A stretch of 64,000 nt of DNA from Sapria himalayana (GCA_029783825.1 JAREIK010000710.1:56277-120276); one strand, 5' to 3'; positions 1 through 13,230 are shown, counted from the first letter of the stretch. The notes: generated by a model not told the origin, from the letters alone. Translations and numbers: made by a program.

Positions 1-473
1 AATTTTCAAAATTATATCAAATATTAAAATAAATAATATAAAAAAAAATAAATCAGTATAGATTAGCATTGGAAATAATCCAGAGCCCAAATAGATAGGG
101 AAAATTTCATAGCTAAATGCATATATTTTGTGAAAATTTTCATTTATGAACTAATAGCTTACAATTAATAAATAATCATAAAAAAATTTTTAGATAATTA
201 TTTATCGACAGATTTTGTCTCAATCTAATTAGCTAGAGAAAATCAATCACTAAATTTATTGCTAAAAATGGCATCATTATTTGCACAAAAATCTAAGATA
301 ATATTTGGCAAAGACATTTTCATTCAAAAATTTCTATCTCTAGTCCATCACAAATTTGTATTACAATGTACAATATGACATCTCATGCTATTAAATAGCT
401 AATCCCTCACAAATTAGCTAGGAAAAATTTTCCTAGCTAATTTTCATAGCATAACAAACATTTTCTTGTAGTG
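1..473. mobile_element. CACTA element terminal segment (family 1, copy 1, partial)
   Basis: The segment runs in from the left edge and ends with TTTTCTTGTAGTG at 461-473. Its complement, CACTACAAGAAAA, is the classic CACTA (En/Spm) terminus. Inside are scattered GCTAG(G)AAAA and TCGCTAAA-like subterminal motifs. The same sequence, aligned by eye, occurs at about 33240-33684 and 57120-57815, each time ending in a GTAGTG-like or ATAGTG terminus. No coding sequence is seen. The other end of the element is outside the window. A tetranucleotide array starts on the next base. Confidence 0.8.
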
Positions 474-1628
474 AGATAGATCGACATATTGATAGATAGA
501 TAAATATAAATAGACAAATATATAGATAGATGGATAGATAGATAGACAGACAAGTAGATAGATAGATAAATATAGAAATAGATAGGTATATAGATAGATA
601 GACAGATAGATAGATATATAAATCGATAGACATATAAATAGAAAGATAGAAATCCATATAGATAGACATATATATAGATAAAAAGAAACATAGATAGATA
701 GACAAACAGTTAGATAGATAGATAGATATATTGTTGGATAAATATTTAGATAAATATATACAAAAATAAATAGACAAATAGATAGATATACATATAGATA
801 AGACAAATTGACAGATTGATACACATAGATTGAATGATTGACAGACAGACAAATAGGCAATAATATAGATAGATAGACATATAGATAGACAAACATTTAA
901 ATAAACATATTTACAGATAGATAGATAGATAGATAGATAGATAGGCAGACAAATAGATAGATAGATAAATATTAGATAGATAGATAAACAGACACACAGA
1001 TATAGACAGACAGATAGTTAGATAGATAGATAGATAGACATATACATAGAAAGATAGATATATAGACATATAGATAGAATGATAGATAAACAAATAGAAA
1101 CACAGATAAACATACAAATATATAGATAGATAGACAGATAGATAAATGGATAGAAAGAAAGATAGATAGATAAATAGATAGATAGATAGACAGATAGATA
1201 GACAGACATATATAAAGACATATAGAAAGACAAATAAACAGATGGATAAACAAATAATTAGACAAATAGATAAATAGATAGATAGATAGACAAATACATA
1301 GATAGATAGATAGACCAACAGATAGATAGATTGAATGATAGGCAGATATATCAATAGATAGATAGATATATTGATATATAGATTGATAGACAAATTTATA
1401 TAAAGATTGATATACAGAATGATAGATAGATTGATAAACAGATAGATAGATAAATTGATTGACAGATTGATAGACAGAAAGATAGATAAATAGATAGACA
1501 GATAGATAGAGAAATAGATAGATATATAAATAGATAGATAAATTGACATATATATAGAAATATTATTAGATAATAAGATAGATTGATAGACATATAGTAA
1601 GATTGACAGAAACCTATACTAATAGATA
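474..1628. repeat. GATA tetranucleotide array 1
   Basis: About 1.15 kb of degenerate GATA on the plus strand, with GACA, AATA and GATT variants. It begins immediately after a CACTA terminus and stops immediately before another CACTAC terminus at 1629. Long minus-strand reading frames rich in Tyr, Leu, Ser and Ile exist only because TATC repeats contain no stop codon in any of the three frames. They are not genes. Confidence 0.97.
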
Positions 1629-2281
1629 CACTACCAAAAATCACCGTATTACAGACCAAATATTTGGTCTGAAATTCGGTGTTTTTTGGTCTGTAAACTA
1701 ATTAGCGACCATTTACCGACCCAAAAAATTAGTCACAATTTTGCTCTTCGCTAAATTTTTTACCGACGAAAAAACTATCTATCGGTAAATTACCGACCTT
1801 TTACCGATCCTCTACCGACAATAATTTACCGACTAAATTCTGACAATTTACCGACCGACTAAATAATGTCGGTACATGCTCTCCAAAATATTGGTAATTA
1901 ACAACCATTTATAGACCAATCACCGACAAACAATTACCGACTATATTTCGACCAAAAGAATTAGGTCAATAAACGGTCTCTAAACGGTCGTTAATTACCG
2001 ACCGTTTAGAGACTATTCACCAAAAAATAATTTCCAATTAAATTCCAACCACTTTCTGACCAAAATAATTTGGTCACTAATTGGTCATAAAATAGTCGAT
2101 AAAAGCTTAAAAAATTGCGATAAAAAATCGACCAAAATCTTTTAAAATCATTACTCAGTAATTGATCTCCAAAAGGATTACCGACCATTTGGTGACTTTT
2201 TACCGACCATCGATAATTAAAAATTTTAGTCGGTTTGGTTGCAATTCAGTCGGTAATTGCCAACCAATTTTTTTAGTAGTA
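1629..2281. mobile_element. Short non-autonomous CACTA-like element
   Basis: The left end reads CACTACCAAAAATCACCG at 1629. The right end, read on the minus strand from 2281, is TACTACTAAAAAAATTGG, an imperfect inverted terminus. Between them lie many TACCGAC motifs on plus and a few GTCGGTA motifs near the right end, as expected of CACTA subterminal arrays. There is no coding capacity. Flanking triplets are ATA and ATT, so the 3-bp target duplication is imperfect. An alternative is that this is the 3' subterminal region of a larger element reaching about 10652, where inverted GGTCGGTAATT motifs occur. Confidence 0.6.
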
Positions 2282-2499
2282 ATTCTATAGCTGCTATAGA
2301 AACTGAAATAAAAAACACAAAAAACCATTTTGCTCCAAGTTATGATTCAGTTCCTACAGAAACATTTAAAGATAAAACAACAAAATAAAAATCCAAATAA
2401 CTCAAGCAAACAACTATATATACTGCATTTATTTATTAAAAACATCAAGATAAAAAAAATTAAAATCCAAAATAAAAGTTTAAGGAATTGAAAAAAAAA

Positions 2500-4340
2500 T
2501 GTGTGTAATTCTCTCATTCATCGAACCTAGTTTCATAATCATTATGTTGTGATGTTTCTGGTCCATATGGTGAGATGTCGGGTACTATTTTAGAGCTATC
2601 TATTGTTGCTAGTCCTGATGTGGTTGCTGTAGGTGTTGTAGTAGGTGATGGAGTAGAAGCTGTAGCTGGATCATTATTCCGAATAATCAGAGGTTGATAA
2701 TCAGGGTTGAACTATATTCCTCCCTTCTGAAACTTTTTTGTAAGCCACTCAAAATTCATACGCAACTCATCCTTATCAACATCATAGTCGATCATGCGTC
2801 GCTCAGTATCTACCAATTGAAACTGTATCAAATTTCACATCTCGTCCGTAAATTCCTCCATCTTCGAGACCAAATTCGAAATTGATCCTGAAAATTCAGC
2901 TTCATAGTCTGGTCATATATACGAGTAGAATGATGATCTCGAGAACCGACGCAATAGATGGGCATCTTCTTTTTACCATCAAAAGCTGCATACCAAATCT
3001 GATTCGCATTAACTGGTGGAGCTGGTGAATGAGAACTACCTGCTGCATCTTCACATGAACCTGAAGTAAACTAGGAATATGCTTGAATCATAGCAGCTAA
3101 TAATTCCTCATATCTCGCCTAATAAAAATGTACAAAAAGTATTTTAATTTATATTCAAACTAAAAATAATTAATTTTTTTTATTTAAACTTACATTTGAT
3201 GCATGAGATCTCTGATTAATGAAAGTCTGATCATCATGAGCCTTTGTGTGTGTGTATGTCTGAATAAGCAAGGAGCACTGGGCTTCTTACCCTCCTTGCG
3301 TGTCTATAATTACACACAATACATACGTTAATTATATTGAAAAAAAATTTCTTAAGAGAAATGAAATTTTGGTATAATTGAACATAATTCACAATGTAAT
3401 AAAAATAAAAAATATAAATTAGAAATAATACTAATGCTTGTTCATGCTTACGCATGAAGCGTGATCCACAAGTGTGTGTAGATAGGCCACTACCCTCCCG
3501 AGTGTGCTCTGAGCTAGGATTGCTGCTCTATTTATCACACCTCTTCCTATAATCCGAATCTTCCCATCTGCTATGCCACTCCTTGAAAACATGATCCGGG
3601 ATACTCGAATCTTTTTCTTTTTTTTTAGCCATTTATCTTTGATCTCATCACGACGTCTTTATACCAACTGGCAGCATGTTAATAGAACACACTGTTGACC
3701 GACTCCTTTGGCTGTGTCTACCTGTAAACTTTCTACATTTATAAATAAATAATTTTTAATCAGTGAACAAATGAATAAATAAAAGATGTAAAAATTTTTA
3801 GGTAGTAATATTTATGTTAAATTCTCTCCAAATCATCAATAGGTCTCTATGAGGGAGTGACTTCCAATTATGTCCATTAGTTTTAAAGGACTTCCTGAAA
3901 ATTATCCTCGGAACTCTATAAATAGAACCAGATGGCTCTAACTTCATTTTGTAACAAAAAATTTTTTAGCAAGTAAGAAATAAATTAATAAATTGATAAA
4001 TCATTTGTTGAGTTTTATATCTTACGAATTATCAATTATCAGATCAAAATGAGTAATTGGGAATGTCTCATCTATAGGGTGCTTTAGGAAGACTATCTAA
4101 CATCTCCATCCTCTCCCTCCTCTCCCTCCCACATCTCTTGATCATTAATCAAAATCTGAGGACCATTATGTGGATCATTCAGCTGATGCATTACATTCAC
4201 AACTCTCTCTATCTAATCTGGTGTCTCATCCACCCATGACCCTCTACCTATTTTGGGCATACCTAAGGCCGTGCTGCCTATATCATAACTCATACGACCT
4301 TGTAACGTGTGGCCTCAACTTCATCCACCTACCATACCAG
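2500..4340 (-). pseudogene. TNPA-like CACTA gene remnant (Transposase_24-like), copy A
   Basis: This decayed minus-strand gene lies directly downstream of a TNPD remnant, the usual CACTA gene pair. TNPA-type proteins bind the subterminal repeats and support excision. Piecing frames together by eye gives a conserved core near 3700-3500 (KDVVMRSKINGKKKK, then IPDHVFKEWHSRWED), the tract TREGSGLSTHTCGSRF near 3500-3450, a RYEELL block near 3110, and an FDGKKK plus VGSRDHHST block near 3000-2930. The C-terminus near 2650-2500 is Thr/Pro/Ser-rich and ends before a stop near 2515. A probable intron lies at about 3306-3453 on the minus strand (GTAAGC donor, TTATAG acceptor). Several in-frame stops make it non-functional. 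The family call is by motif memory; exact ends are uncertain. Confidence 0.65.
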
Positions 4341-4404
4341 TAAAAACACATAAGGCAATGAAAATAAATAGAATGAATAACAATTAAAATAACATAAAAC
4401 TCAT

Positions 4405-7400
4405 TGCCTACTCATTCTTATCAGAATCATCCAAATCTGGTTCGTCTTCTTCAAATGTAGTAACATTATTTTCAAACTCTTCTTCAAATGTAGTAACATT
4501 ATTTTCAAAATCTTCTTCATCACTCGTTTCTTCCTCATAATCAATTAAATTTTCAACAACATATACTTCCCCACTTGTATCCATCTCAGAAAATGTGACT
4601 AAAAGGACATCTTCCTCCTCCACCATAGCTTTGATTATAACATAATTGTCATCATTTTGAAAAGCTGGTTCTATGAAATTAGTTCTTGATGATGTGGGGA
4701 TGTCAATTTGAGCCCTTTCTTTTATCTTGCACACAGCTTTCCAATCCTTTCTATGATAGGTCCGACCTGGATATTCACAATAATAAACTTGTGATGCTTG
4801 TACTACTAATACAAAAGATTCATACTTGTTGAATCATTTTTTATCATACTCATCAACAAGTTAATATCAAGGATGGACAAAACTGCTAATATGTGGTATT
4901 GGATCAAATCATTAACATTTGAATAACATAGTTTTTTAACTTGGAAGACTTCAAATTCTAACTCGATCACTTCGACCAAAGCCCAGTAGTTGTCATATTT
5001 AGTTTCATTGTATATGGATCCTTTAATGCATACTTTTGTATTGTCTATTGCACAGTAGCTACTATACAATTTATTGTAAAATTTAAAACTAATCACATGG
5101 TAACCATTGTAAGTTTTAACCTCTCTTAGGGGACCTCGTGGTATACTTCAAAAATAATCTTTGGAAATTTTATTTGCACACTTATGAACCTGTAATCAAA
5201 ATTAAGTAGATTATTTGGATCATAATTTATAAATTACTATTAAAACAATACAATTATTTTGTGATTTTCATTATAAGTAAACATACGTATTTTTCAAAAA
5301 ATGAAAAATTTTCTCTCTGTCACGATATTGATTGCTTCTTCATTCACATTTGGAAACTATTTATGTTTTTCTGTAACAAAATCACTAAAAAAAGAAATTA
5401 AAATTTATTGATACATTGATAGGAAATAGTAAATTATAATACGTAATAGATTTCATTTGACTATTAGAAAATACTTATTCAATGAATGGTTAAACCTCTA
5501 GACAATTCATTAGGACTTATAGATGAGTTGTAGTATATGCATAGTCTGATAAATACCTTTTCCCTTCAGCATCAATTGCTTTACCCAGAGGCTTAAAAAT
5601 TTCAAACATATCATTATCCACATTGGCATAAAGATAAACCTCATTCCTCTTTTCCTTAAGTGGAAGAGTTGGATCTCCTTCTTTGAAATAGAATGATACA
5701 AATTTTATAGCCTCATCCATAATAAAACCTATTGATATAGAACCCTGAACCTGAGCGTTATTCATTAATGCATACTTTATTTTTTTTAAGTATCTACAAA
5801 ATGATTATTGAAATTTACAAGTCATTTTTGTGCATATATAAATATATACATAGGAAAAGAATTGGTTTAGTGAATTAATATTACATTTCTAGAGGATACA
5901 TCCAGCGATAATAGATAAGACCATCAATCCTAGCTTCATAAGGCAAGTGCACTGGAAGATGTTTCATTGAGTCAAAAAAACTAGCGGGAATTATTTTCTC
6001 AAGATTGCATAAGATAACTAGAATTTGTTCATCTAGATTCTTCAACTCCTCATCAGTCAATAAATAAGAAGTTAGTTGCTTGAAGAATTAAGAAATCTCA
6101 CTTATCGGCTCCCATATTCTTTTAGGTAGGAATTATCGAAGAGCAATTGGTAACAACCTTGGCATAAATACGTGACAATCATGACTTTTCATGCCAAACA
6201 TCTTAAGTTTGTTTGCATCCACACATCTCCCCAGATTAGAAGCATACACATCTGGAAATTTAAGTTTTTTTACTCACTCCAACACATCTTTCTTCTGTGA
6301 TTTATTCAGAAAAAATGGCACATTAGGGTATTAATTATGACAAGATTTTTTGCAAATTGAGGATTGTGACAATATTTATTCAACTCATCACTTGACTTGT
6401 AAGTGTCATTAGTTTTTTTTGAATGTTAAAACACTATATTGAGAGTATTGTCAAACATATTCTTCTCGATATGTATAACATAAAGATTATGCCTGAGCAA
6501 GTGTTTATACTTGTAGGGCAAATCCTAGAAAATACTTCTCTTATTCCACCCACAAGTCTTAGATATAGCTGCATTCACAACCCAGCATCAACTTCTATCA
6601 CCTTCCTCAACCCTTTGTTATTCAATTCCTGTAGAATATCAACCCCATATCTAACCCCCGGGAATTATTTAGTAACCTTTCTATTCTTAATGAAGTCTTT
6701 GGTATTACGTCGATACAGATGATTAATGGGCAAAAACTTCTAATGGTTGTCGAACCATGACTATTTTTCGCTCTTAATTAATCTAAAACATCAGAATCTT
6801 CCATACAATGCAGGCATGCCAACATACCAGTTGTACTTTACCCAAACATCATAGAATATGCTGGAAAGTTATTTATGGTCCACATGAGGGGAGAGTGAAT
6901 CTAGAAATTTTCTCCTTTAAAAATATCATAAGTTTGAACCCCAACAACCCAAAGACTTTTCAACTCCTCAATCAATTGCTGCAAGAAAAGATATATCTTC
7001 TCTTTTGGATTTGTAGGCTCCGGCACTAACATAGTCAAAAACATAAATTTCTCCTTCATACATAAGTCTGGAGGTAAATTATACTGGGTCACCACCACAG
7101 GCCGCAAAGAATATTCCTATCCAGATTGACCAAATGGCTAAAAACAATCAGCAAATAAACACAGCCTAATATTTAGTACTTCAGAAGAAAAATAAAAAAA
7201 AACATTCATCAAAATATTTCTAAGCATGGGCAATAGAAGGGTGACACATCTTATCGTCCTCCATATGATGCTCTGAATGTCACCTCATTTCATTAGCTGT
7301 AGCGATTGATGCATACAATCTCAGTAACCTTGGAGTTAATGGAAAATAGTGCATCTTGTTATATGGTACCTTCAACTTATGTATATACATTCTATTTCCA

Positions 7401-7570
7401 GAACCCATAACCTTTTGCTTGTACCAAGCATGCCCACATATTTTACAACTGTTAAGGTCACTGTCATCACCCCAGTATATCATACAATTGTTCACACAGT
7501 AATGAATGACCTGTACGAGTAATCTCAAGCATCTAACTAACTTTTTCATACTAGTTAAAAAAATCATTCA
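4405..7570 (-). pseudogene. TNPD-type CACTA transposase remnant, copy A (N-terminus missing)
   Basis: Minus-strand remains of the large CACTA transposase. In order of translation: a Transposase_21 piece at 7500-7280 (NNCMIYWGDDSDLNSCKICG, then HYFPLTPRLLRLYAS), a block at 7107-6901 (TQYNLPPDLCMKEKFMFLTM), a DUF4218-like part at about 6180-5890 (SHDCH-type, LPVHLPYEARI, YRWMYP), its extension at 5765-5517 (GSISIGFIMDEAIKF), a DUF4216-like part at 5096-4920 (FKFYNKLY, YWALVEVIELEFE), and the end at 4830-4405 (QVYYCEYPGRTYHRKDWK, then an acidic tail). Frames shift repeatedly and stops interrupt. The N-terminal Transpos_assoc part is absent; AT satellite starts where it should be. The acidic tail carries a tandem FENNVTTFEEE duplication. 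Confidence 0.85.
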
Positions 7571-9530
7571 TTTTAACAAAACAATTGTCTCTAATTATAT
7601 TTATATATAATTATATAGACATTTATTTAGATATACAAATATTTATATATAATAATACACATATAGTTTAAAACAATGTTGTATGCTGTTATACACGTAA
7701 TTATAAATATTGTTACATTTGATTATACATATACTTACACATATAGTTAAATGTATATTTATACATGTAGGTTTATATATTTGTTATATTAATTTTATAC
7801 ATTTATACATATAGTTATGTATAGGTATAGATATAGTAAAATAATTTTTTATATACTACTTTATAAAATATATATTAAATATAAGATGTAAATTTAATAT
7901 TAAAATATAATTATGCATAAAACTTTTAAAGTTATACGCATAATAAGATACAATTATTTATAGTTATATATTATTTTACATATAAATATATAGTTATAAA
8001 TAGTTATATATAATAAAACATATAGTTATATATTGATATATTAGTACAAGTAGGTATCAGTGGTTATACATAAATATAAACAATGTTATAAAAAAAATAT
8101 TTTGCTTTAATTATATTAATACATAAAAGTATATGCAGTTACAAATATAGTTATATATAATTATATAGACATTTATTTAGTTATACAAGTATTTATATAT
8201 AGTAATACACATATAGTTTAACAAAATCTTGTATTTTGTTATATATTTAATTATAAATATTGTTACATTTGATTATACATATAGTTACACATATAGTTAA
8301 ACATATATTTATACATTTAGGTTTATATATTTGTTCATTTAATTTTATATATTTATACATATAGTTATGTATAGATATAGATATAGTAAAATACTTTTTT
8401 ATATTCTACTATATACAAATATATATTAAATAGAAGCTTTAAATTTAATATTTAAATATTATTATGCATAAAACTTTTAAATTGTACAGATAGTAAGATA
8501 CAATTATTTATAGTTATAAATTATTTTACATATAATATAGATAGTTATATATAATTAACAAATAGTTATATAAAAATATATTTATACAAGTAGTGATAAG
8601 TAGTTATAAATAAATATATACAACATTATAACCAAATATTTTAATTTAATTAAATGAATACATATATGTATATATAGTTACAAATATAGTTATATTTAAT
8701 TATATAGAGTGTTACATATTTATATAAATATTTTAATATAATTATACACATAATTATAAATATATATGTATTTCAGGATATAATTATATTTAACATTTAT
8801 AAAGGTATAAATTTAGTAAAATATAATTATATATAGTTATATATTAGTATACATTTAGTATATATTTTTTTGAAATATAGTTATATAGAATTATACATAT
8901 AGTTATATATTATTATAAAGTTAATATTTAGTTATATAAAGTTATAAATATAGTTATAAAAGTAGTTAACTTTATTATTAATATAGTTATAAATACATTT
9001 ATATAAAATGACATATGATTATATAATTAAACATGTGTATCTATATAATATTTGTGAATAAAATATTTTTATAAATGTTACTTAAATATTATTATATTTA
9101 AATGTAATACTTTTATAAATACTATATTGTATATATATCACATTTATATAAACATTATATAATTTCTATATTTATATAAAAAAATATGTAATATAAATAA
9201 TTACAAAATTGTATTATAATTTAATATTACATAATTGGTATATAAGAAAAAATATAAATGGATAATGTAAATTTTGTATAGATATTTATAAAAATTATAT
9301 GTTTTTATTAACATATCAATGTGTATTTATAATATAATTCATTTATATATATTTAAGTATAGACATTTATACATAATATCATTCGATTATATAAATGTAT
9401 AAAAGTTTATATATACTGTTATAGACTTTTAAGATTAACATTAATTAAAAGTTTGATTTAACATAAATCATAATATTTATTAAAGTATAGACATTTATAC
9501 ATAATGTCATATGATTATATAAATATAAAC
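7570..9530. repeat. AT-rich satellite block 1 (about 530-bp unit)
   Basis: The sequence is built from ATAGTTATACATATAG-like words. Two landmarks repeat at a fixed distance: AGTTATGTATA(G)GTATAG at 7813 and 8363 (550 bp apart), and GTTACAAATATAGTTATAT at 8138 and 8677 (539 bp apart). The first 1.4 kb is regular; from about 8990 to 9530 it degrades into non-periodic AT sequence. The block abuts the truncated TNPD copy A. Confidence 0.8.
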
Positions 9531-9940
9531 CATTAGCATTAAGATTATTCGGATGCAAACATAATGTAATTGAAATCAAAATCACTAAAAACCTAAAAAT
9601 ATAAATCATTTTAACAAATTTTAAAAAATGAAAAATTATAGTTTAATTAATTGTGTCGAGTCGAAATAATGTAAAGTTAAAAAAATCGAAGCAAAAATTA
9701 AGAAATTAGGAGGAGAAAAAAAACATAATACCCGAATTTACTGAAAATGTAATTCTGAATATCTATATATAATTTAGAGAGACGAAGATATATATAACAT
9801 ATTTGAAGGAGAAGACAACGAAAAACCTACCTGGATTCAGAAGTAAGATTAAAATTTTTGTGTTTTCGTGCTTACAATCAGTCTTGATTCAGAAAAATGA
9901 TGAAGTTTCGATGATTTAGGGTTAAATGACTTAGCAAATA
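9531..9940 (-). other. Possible 5' leader of CACTA element A
   Basis: This non-repetitive stretch lies between satellite and subterminal repeats. On the minus strand it reads like an untranslated leader: a GTAGGT donor-like site near 9830 (complement of ACCTACC) and a purine-rich tract. No open reading frame is convincing. The assignment rests on position only: CACTA elements place their subterminal repeats just upstream of a leader. Confidence 0.3.
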
Positions 9941-10652
9941 ATTTTCAAATCAAAAAATTAAAACAATAAAATAACTGACCAAAATTATGATCAGTAAATG
10001 ATCGGTCATAAAAAATCTATAAGGACGTGGATATCTACTTTTTCGACCAATTTTAATGTTGATATGTTTTTGGTCGTTAAATGGTCGGTAATTAGTCAAC
10101 AATTTATATTAGCTATTTCTATCCTAATTTACAAAACTATTTCTGACCAATAACATTTGGTCGATAGTTATGGTCGGTATTCAGTCATGAAAAGGTTAGT
10201 AATTACCGACCTAAATATTCTGCCGTTAGTTTGGTCTGTAATTATGACCTTATAAATATATTGGATGACCATTGTATTGACCTTTTTTAATGGTTATATA
10301 ATTTATGTCGTTAAATCATCGGTAATCTTTCGGGAATATTTTTTGCTATTTCCCCCGTAATTTGCAAACCATAATCCCGACTTAATATATTTTGTTGATA
10401 GTTGGTTGGGAATTTGGTTGAGAGAATTTTTCTTTGATGTGCCTTTTTGGATCTCTAAATTGGTCGTGATTTGGTCCATAAATATCAACCTATATATTTG
10501 GTCGTAAATGGTTGGTAAGTACAAAGATAATAATAACTTGAAAAAATATGGTAATGACCAATTATAGTAATAGGTTGTTAAATGGCCGGGAATATGTTCG
10601 ATAACCACTTTGTAGATTGATTTCTGATCAAAAATATTTGGTCGGTAATTAA
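9940..10652. mobile_element. CACTA subterminal repeat region (GGTCGGTAATT type)
   Basis: About 700 bp dense in GGTCGGTAAT, TGGTCGTTAAATGG and ATTTGGTCG motifs. Most are in inverse orientation to the TACCGAC motifs at 1629-2281, as expected of opposite ends of a CACTA element. No CACTA terminus is seen. The region is cut off at about 10652, where homology to a different TNPD copy begins (AAGTTATGATGAA, shared with about 21902). Confidence 0.6.
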
Positions 10653-12313
10653 GTTATGATGAATTAAATTGGACTTCCAATAGGGCAAGACCCAAATATC
10701 ATCTCTTGAATCTCTGTCATAATTTGCATATTGGTTCATTACTTCCAGTAACTTCATTTTAAGTTACCTTCTTCAAACCCAAACTATGAATCTCTGTCAT
10801 AATATCATCTTCTGAATGAACTATTAGTGCAACTGTCATCACAGTTTTATTTTTTCAAAATGCAGTTATATTTTATTGAAATGAATGATTCGTAGGTAGA
10901 AACTTACGATAGTTATCAAACCATGACTATTTACCACTAAATTTGAGGGTAAATGCATCAGAATTTTCCATGCAATATGGGCATACGAATCACCATACAG
11001 TACTCTAGCCAGACAATATTGAATATACAGAAAAGTCACTTACTATCCACAAAAGAGCTGCCCGCATAATGAAATTTTGCTTTTTTGAGATATCATATGT
11101 ATTCACGCCAACATCTCATAAATGATTTAACTCTACAATAAAAGGTTGTAAGAAAATATCTAGCATGTCTTTTTGATTTTTTGGCTCTAGAACCAATATT
11201 GACAAAAACATATATTGCTCCTTCATACAAAACCACAGAGGCAAGTTATAAGGTGTCACTATCACTGGCCATGTTGAATACTATTGTTCATATTGCCCAA
11301 ATGGCTGAATTCCATTAGTGCAGAGACTCAATCTCACATTTCAACTGTCGGCTGCAAAATCTTGATGTATATAATTAAAATGCTTCCAAGCAGGTGAATC
11401 TGATGGATGACGCATTACCCCTTCTTCAACATCATGCTAAGATTGCCACCTCAAATCATTTATTGTAGAATTTGATGCATATAGTCTCTGTAATCGAGGA
11501 ATTAATGGAAAATAATATATCTTCTTAAAGACAACCTTTAATTTTTGTCGCGTATCTACAACACGAGGTGTCTTCCTAAATCGAGGATGATCACAAAACT
11601 TACAGCTAATTAAATCACTATCACCACCCCAATATAAAATGCAATTATTTAAACAACAATCAATTTTTTCCACTAGTAAACCCATTCATCGTAGTAACTT
11701 CTTAGTGGTGTAAAAGTTGTTAGTGATCAAATTATTATTCGAAACAATCTCCTTCATCAGTTCTGTCATCTGATCAAATAATTTCTCAGACATATGATTT
11801 TCCGATATAATTCTCTTTAGTCGAACCACAAATGACATTTGCGAATGTGTTTTACAACCAAGCCACAATTCTTTATTTGCAACTTTAAGCATTTCATAAA
11901 ATTTCTGAGCTTTAGGATTAGGTGGTTCATCCACGTAATCCATACTGAAGTCAGCACAAACTGCTTACGTGATCATTCGATGGTATGTGTTTAATGATTC
12001 TTCACCATAAGCAAACGATTAATACCCTCATTTTGTTCAATATTCAGAGCCATTGTACTTTCTCCATGATAAACCAAACAAAATAATTTAGCACTAAGTT
12101 TTATTTAGCCAAATGATATCTTATAGTGTTTGCATCACGAAAAGGGATCTTCCGACACTTGCGATGATTACACGGACACTTAATTTTTTCTCCATCCATC
12201 AACCTCGTTTGACTACATCCAAAATTGATGAAAGTTTCAAGCCTAGTCAAAAAATATTTATTCAAAAATCTATTAATAACCTTTTTGTTCATCCACTGAT
12301 GATATGAGCTCAT
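10653..12313 (-). pseudogene. TNPD-type CACTA transposase fragment, copy B (N-terminal half)
   Basis: The ATG at 12313 starts MSSYHQWMNKK. A Transpos_assoc-like segment follows (residues about 20-70: GEKIKCPC, then NTIRYHLAK). Next, 11943-11690 reads PNPKAQKFYEMLKVANKELW and LSFVV-type sequence typical of the linker. 11685-11437 carries the Transposase_21 start (CLNNCILYWGGDSDLISCKF, YYFPLIPRLQRLYAS). Further frames down to 10680 give MRHPSDSPAWKHFN-, CMKEQYMFLSILVPEP- and HKFLP/TNHS-type segments. Stops at several points disable it. The copy breaks off at 10652 just before the HIEKN block; copy C continues through that point, so copy B is truncated by rearrangement. Confidence 0.85.
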
Positions 12314-12596
12314 TTTGCCCTATTTTATTTACAAAAAATAATGCCCAATCATTATTTTGAATAAAATATTTTATTACTTCAAAATATACAAATAATTAAA
12401 TAAAATTACTTACAGATGAATATTTAAAAATTAAATATCATGAATATCGAGGCAATGTATTTGCTGAATCTACATTAATAGATAAAGCAAATTTAGCACG
12501 ATAAAGATTTGTAGATATCACAATTATACTAGATAAAGAGTGCAAAATGTGATAATGCACAAGAAATGAAAGCAAAAAAAGATATTTAATGTTTGA
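12314..12596. other. Spacer upstream of TNPD copy B, duplicated at 23556-23849
   Basis: AT-rich sequence with no gene. It aligns closely by eye with 23556-23849: shared words include AAATTAAATATCATGAATATC, TAGATAAAGC and TGCACAA. It would be the leader and promoter side of the transposase gene on the minus strand. Confidence 0.6.
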
Positions 12597-12965
12597 AGGA
12601 GGAGAGGGAGAGAGAGAGAGAGAGAGAGAGATAAGATGGGGAGAGAGAGAGAGAGGTGGGTAGAGAAATGGGGAGACGGGGGTAGAGAGAAAGAAGGAGA
12701 GAGAGGATGGAGATAGAGAGGGGATGAGAAATGGTGAAAGGGAGAGAGAGAGAGAGAGGAAGAGAGAGGGATAAAGGGAGAGAGGGGGGGAGAGAGAAAG
12801 ATAGAGAGAGAGGGGGAGAGAGGAGGAGAGAGGGGGAGAGAGAGAAAGAGGGAGAGAGAAGAAGCAAGAAAGGAGAGTAAGAAAGAAAAAAACAAGAGAG
12901 AGTGTGTGACAAAGAAAAAGAGGAATAGAGTGGCATGAAGAATTAGAGAGGGAGAGAGAGAAAGA
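12597..12965. repeat. Polypurine GAGA/GGGA tract 1
   Basis: About 370 bp of nearly uninterrupted purines on plus (GAGAGAGG, GGGAGAGA words, some AAGAA). Minus-strand Leu/Ser/Pro frames through it are the translation of CTCTCT and are not genes. A paralogous tract sits at 23850-24305 in the same position relative to TNPD copy C. Confidence 0.95.
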
Positions 12966-13230
12966 TACACATAAAGAGTGCAGTGTTAGAATGAAAAATT
13001 ATATAAAAGAAAATAAAATTTCATCTATATAAGCCTATCAAATATTACATCATTTATCATACATAAGTTCATATTTGGGATTGAGGCCCAAGGACTAGGA
13101 TTAGGTAAGGGTATGACCCTTATTTGTATTATACCATATATGAGCCTGATAAATGGATACTCTCATGATACGTGCTTACATATTGTTGATATTATATCTT
13201 TTGCCATTTAATTTCAAATTAGTTCAACAA
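12966..13230. other. Spacer between polypurine tract and satellite, duplicated at 24306-24590
   Basis: Non-repetitive sequence with shared words GACCCTTATTTGTATTATAC and ACCATATATGAG in both copies. No reading frame of note. It shows that the duplicated block includes unique DNA and not just low-complexity sequence. Confidence 0.7.

Noticed and set aside
12524..12970. Leu/Ser/Pro-rich frames on minus, also at 23760-24374
   Set aside because: They are the translation of CTCTCT from polypurine tracts; no start context, motif or conservation outside the repeat.
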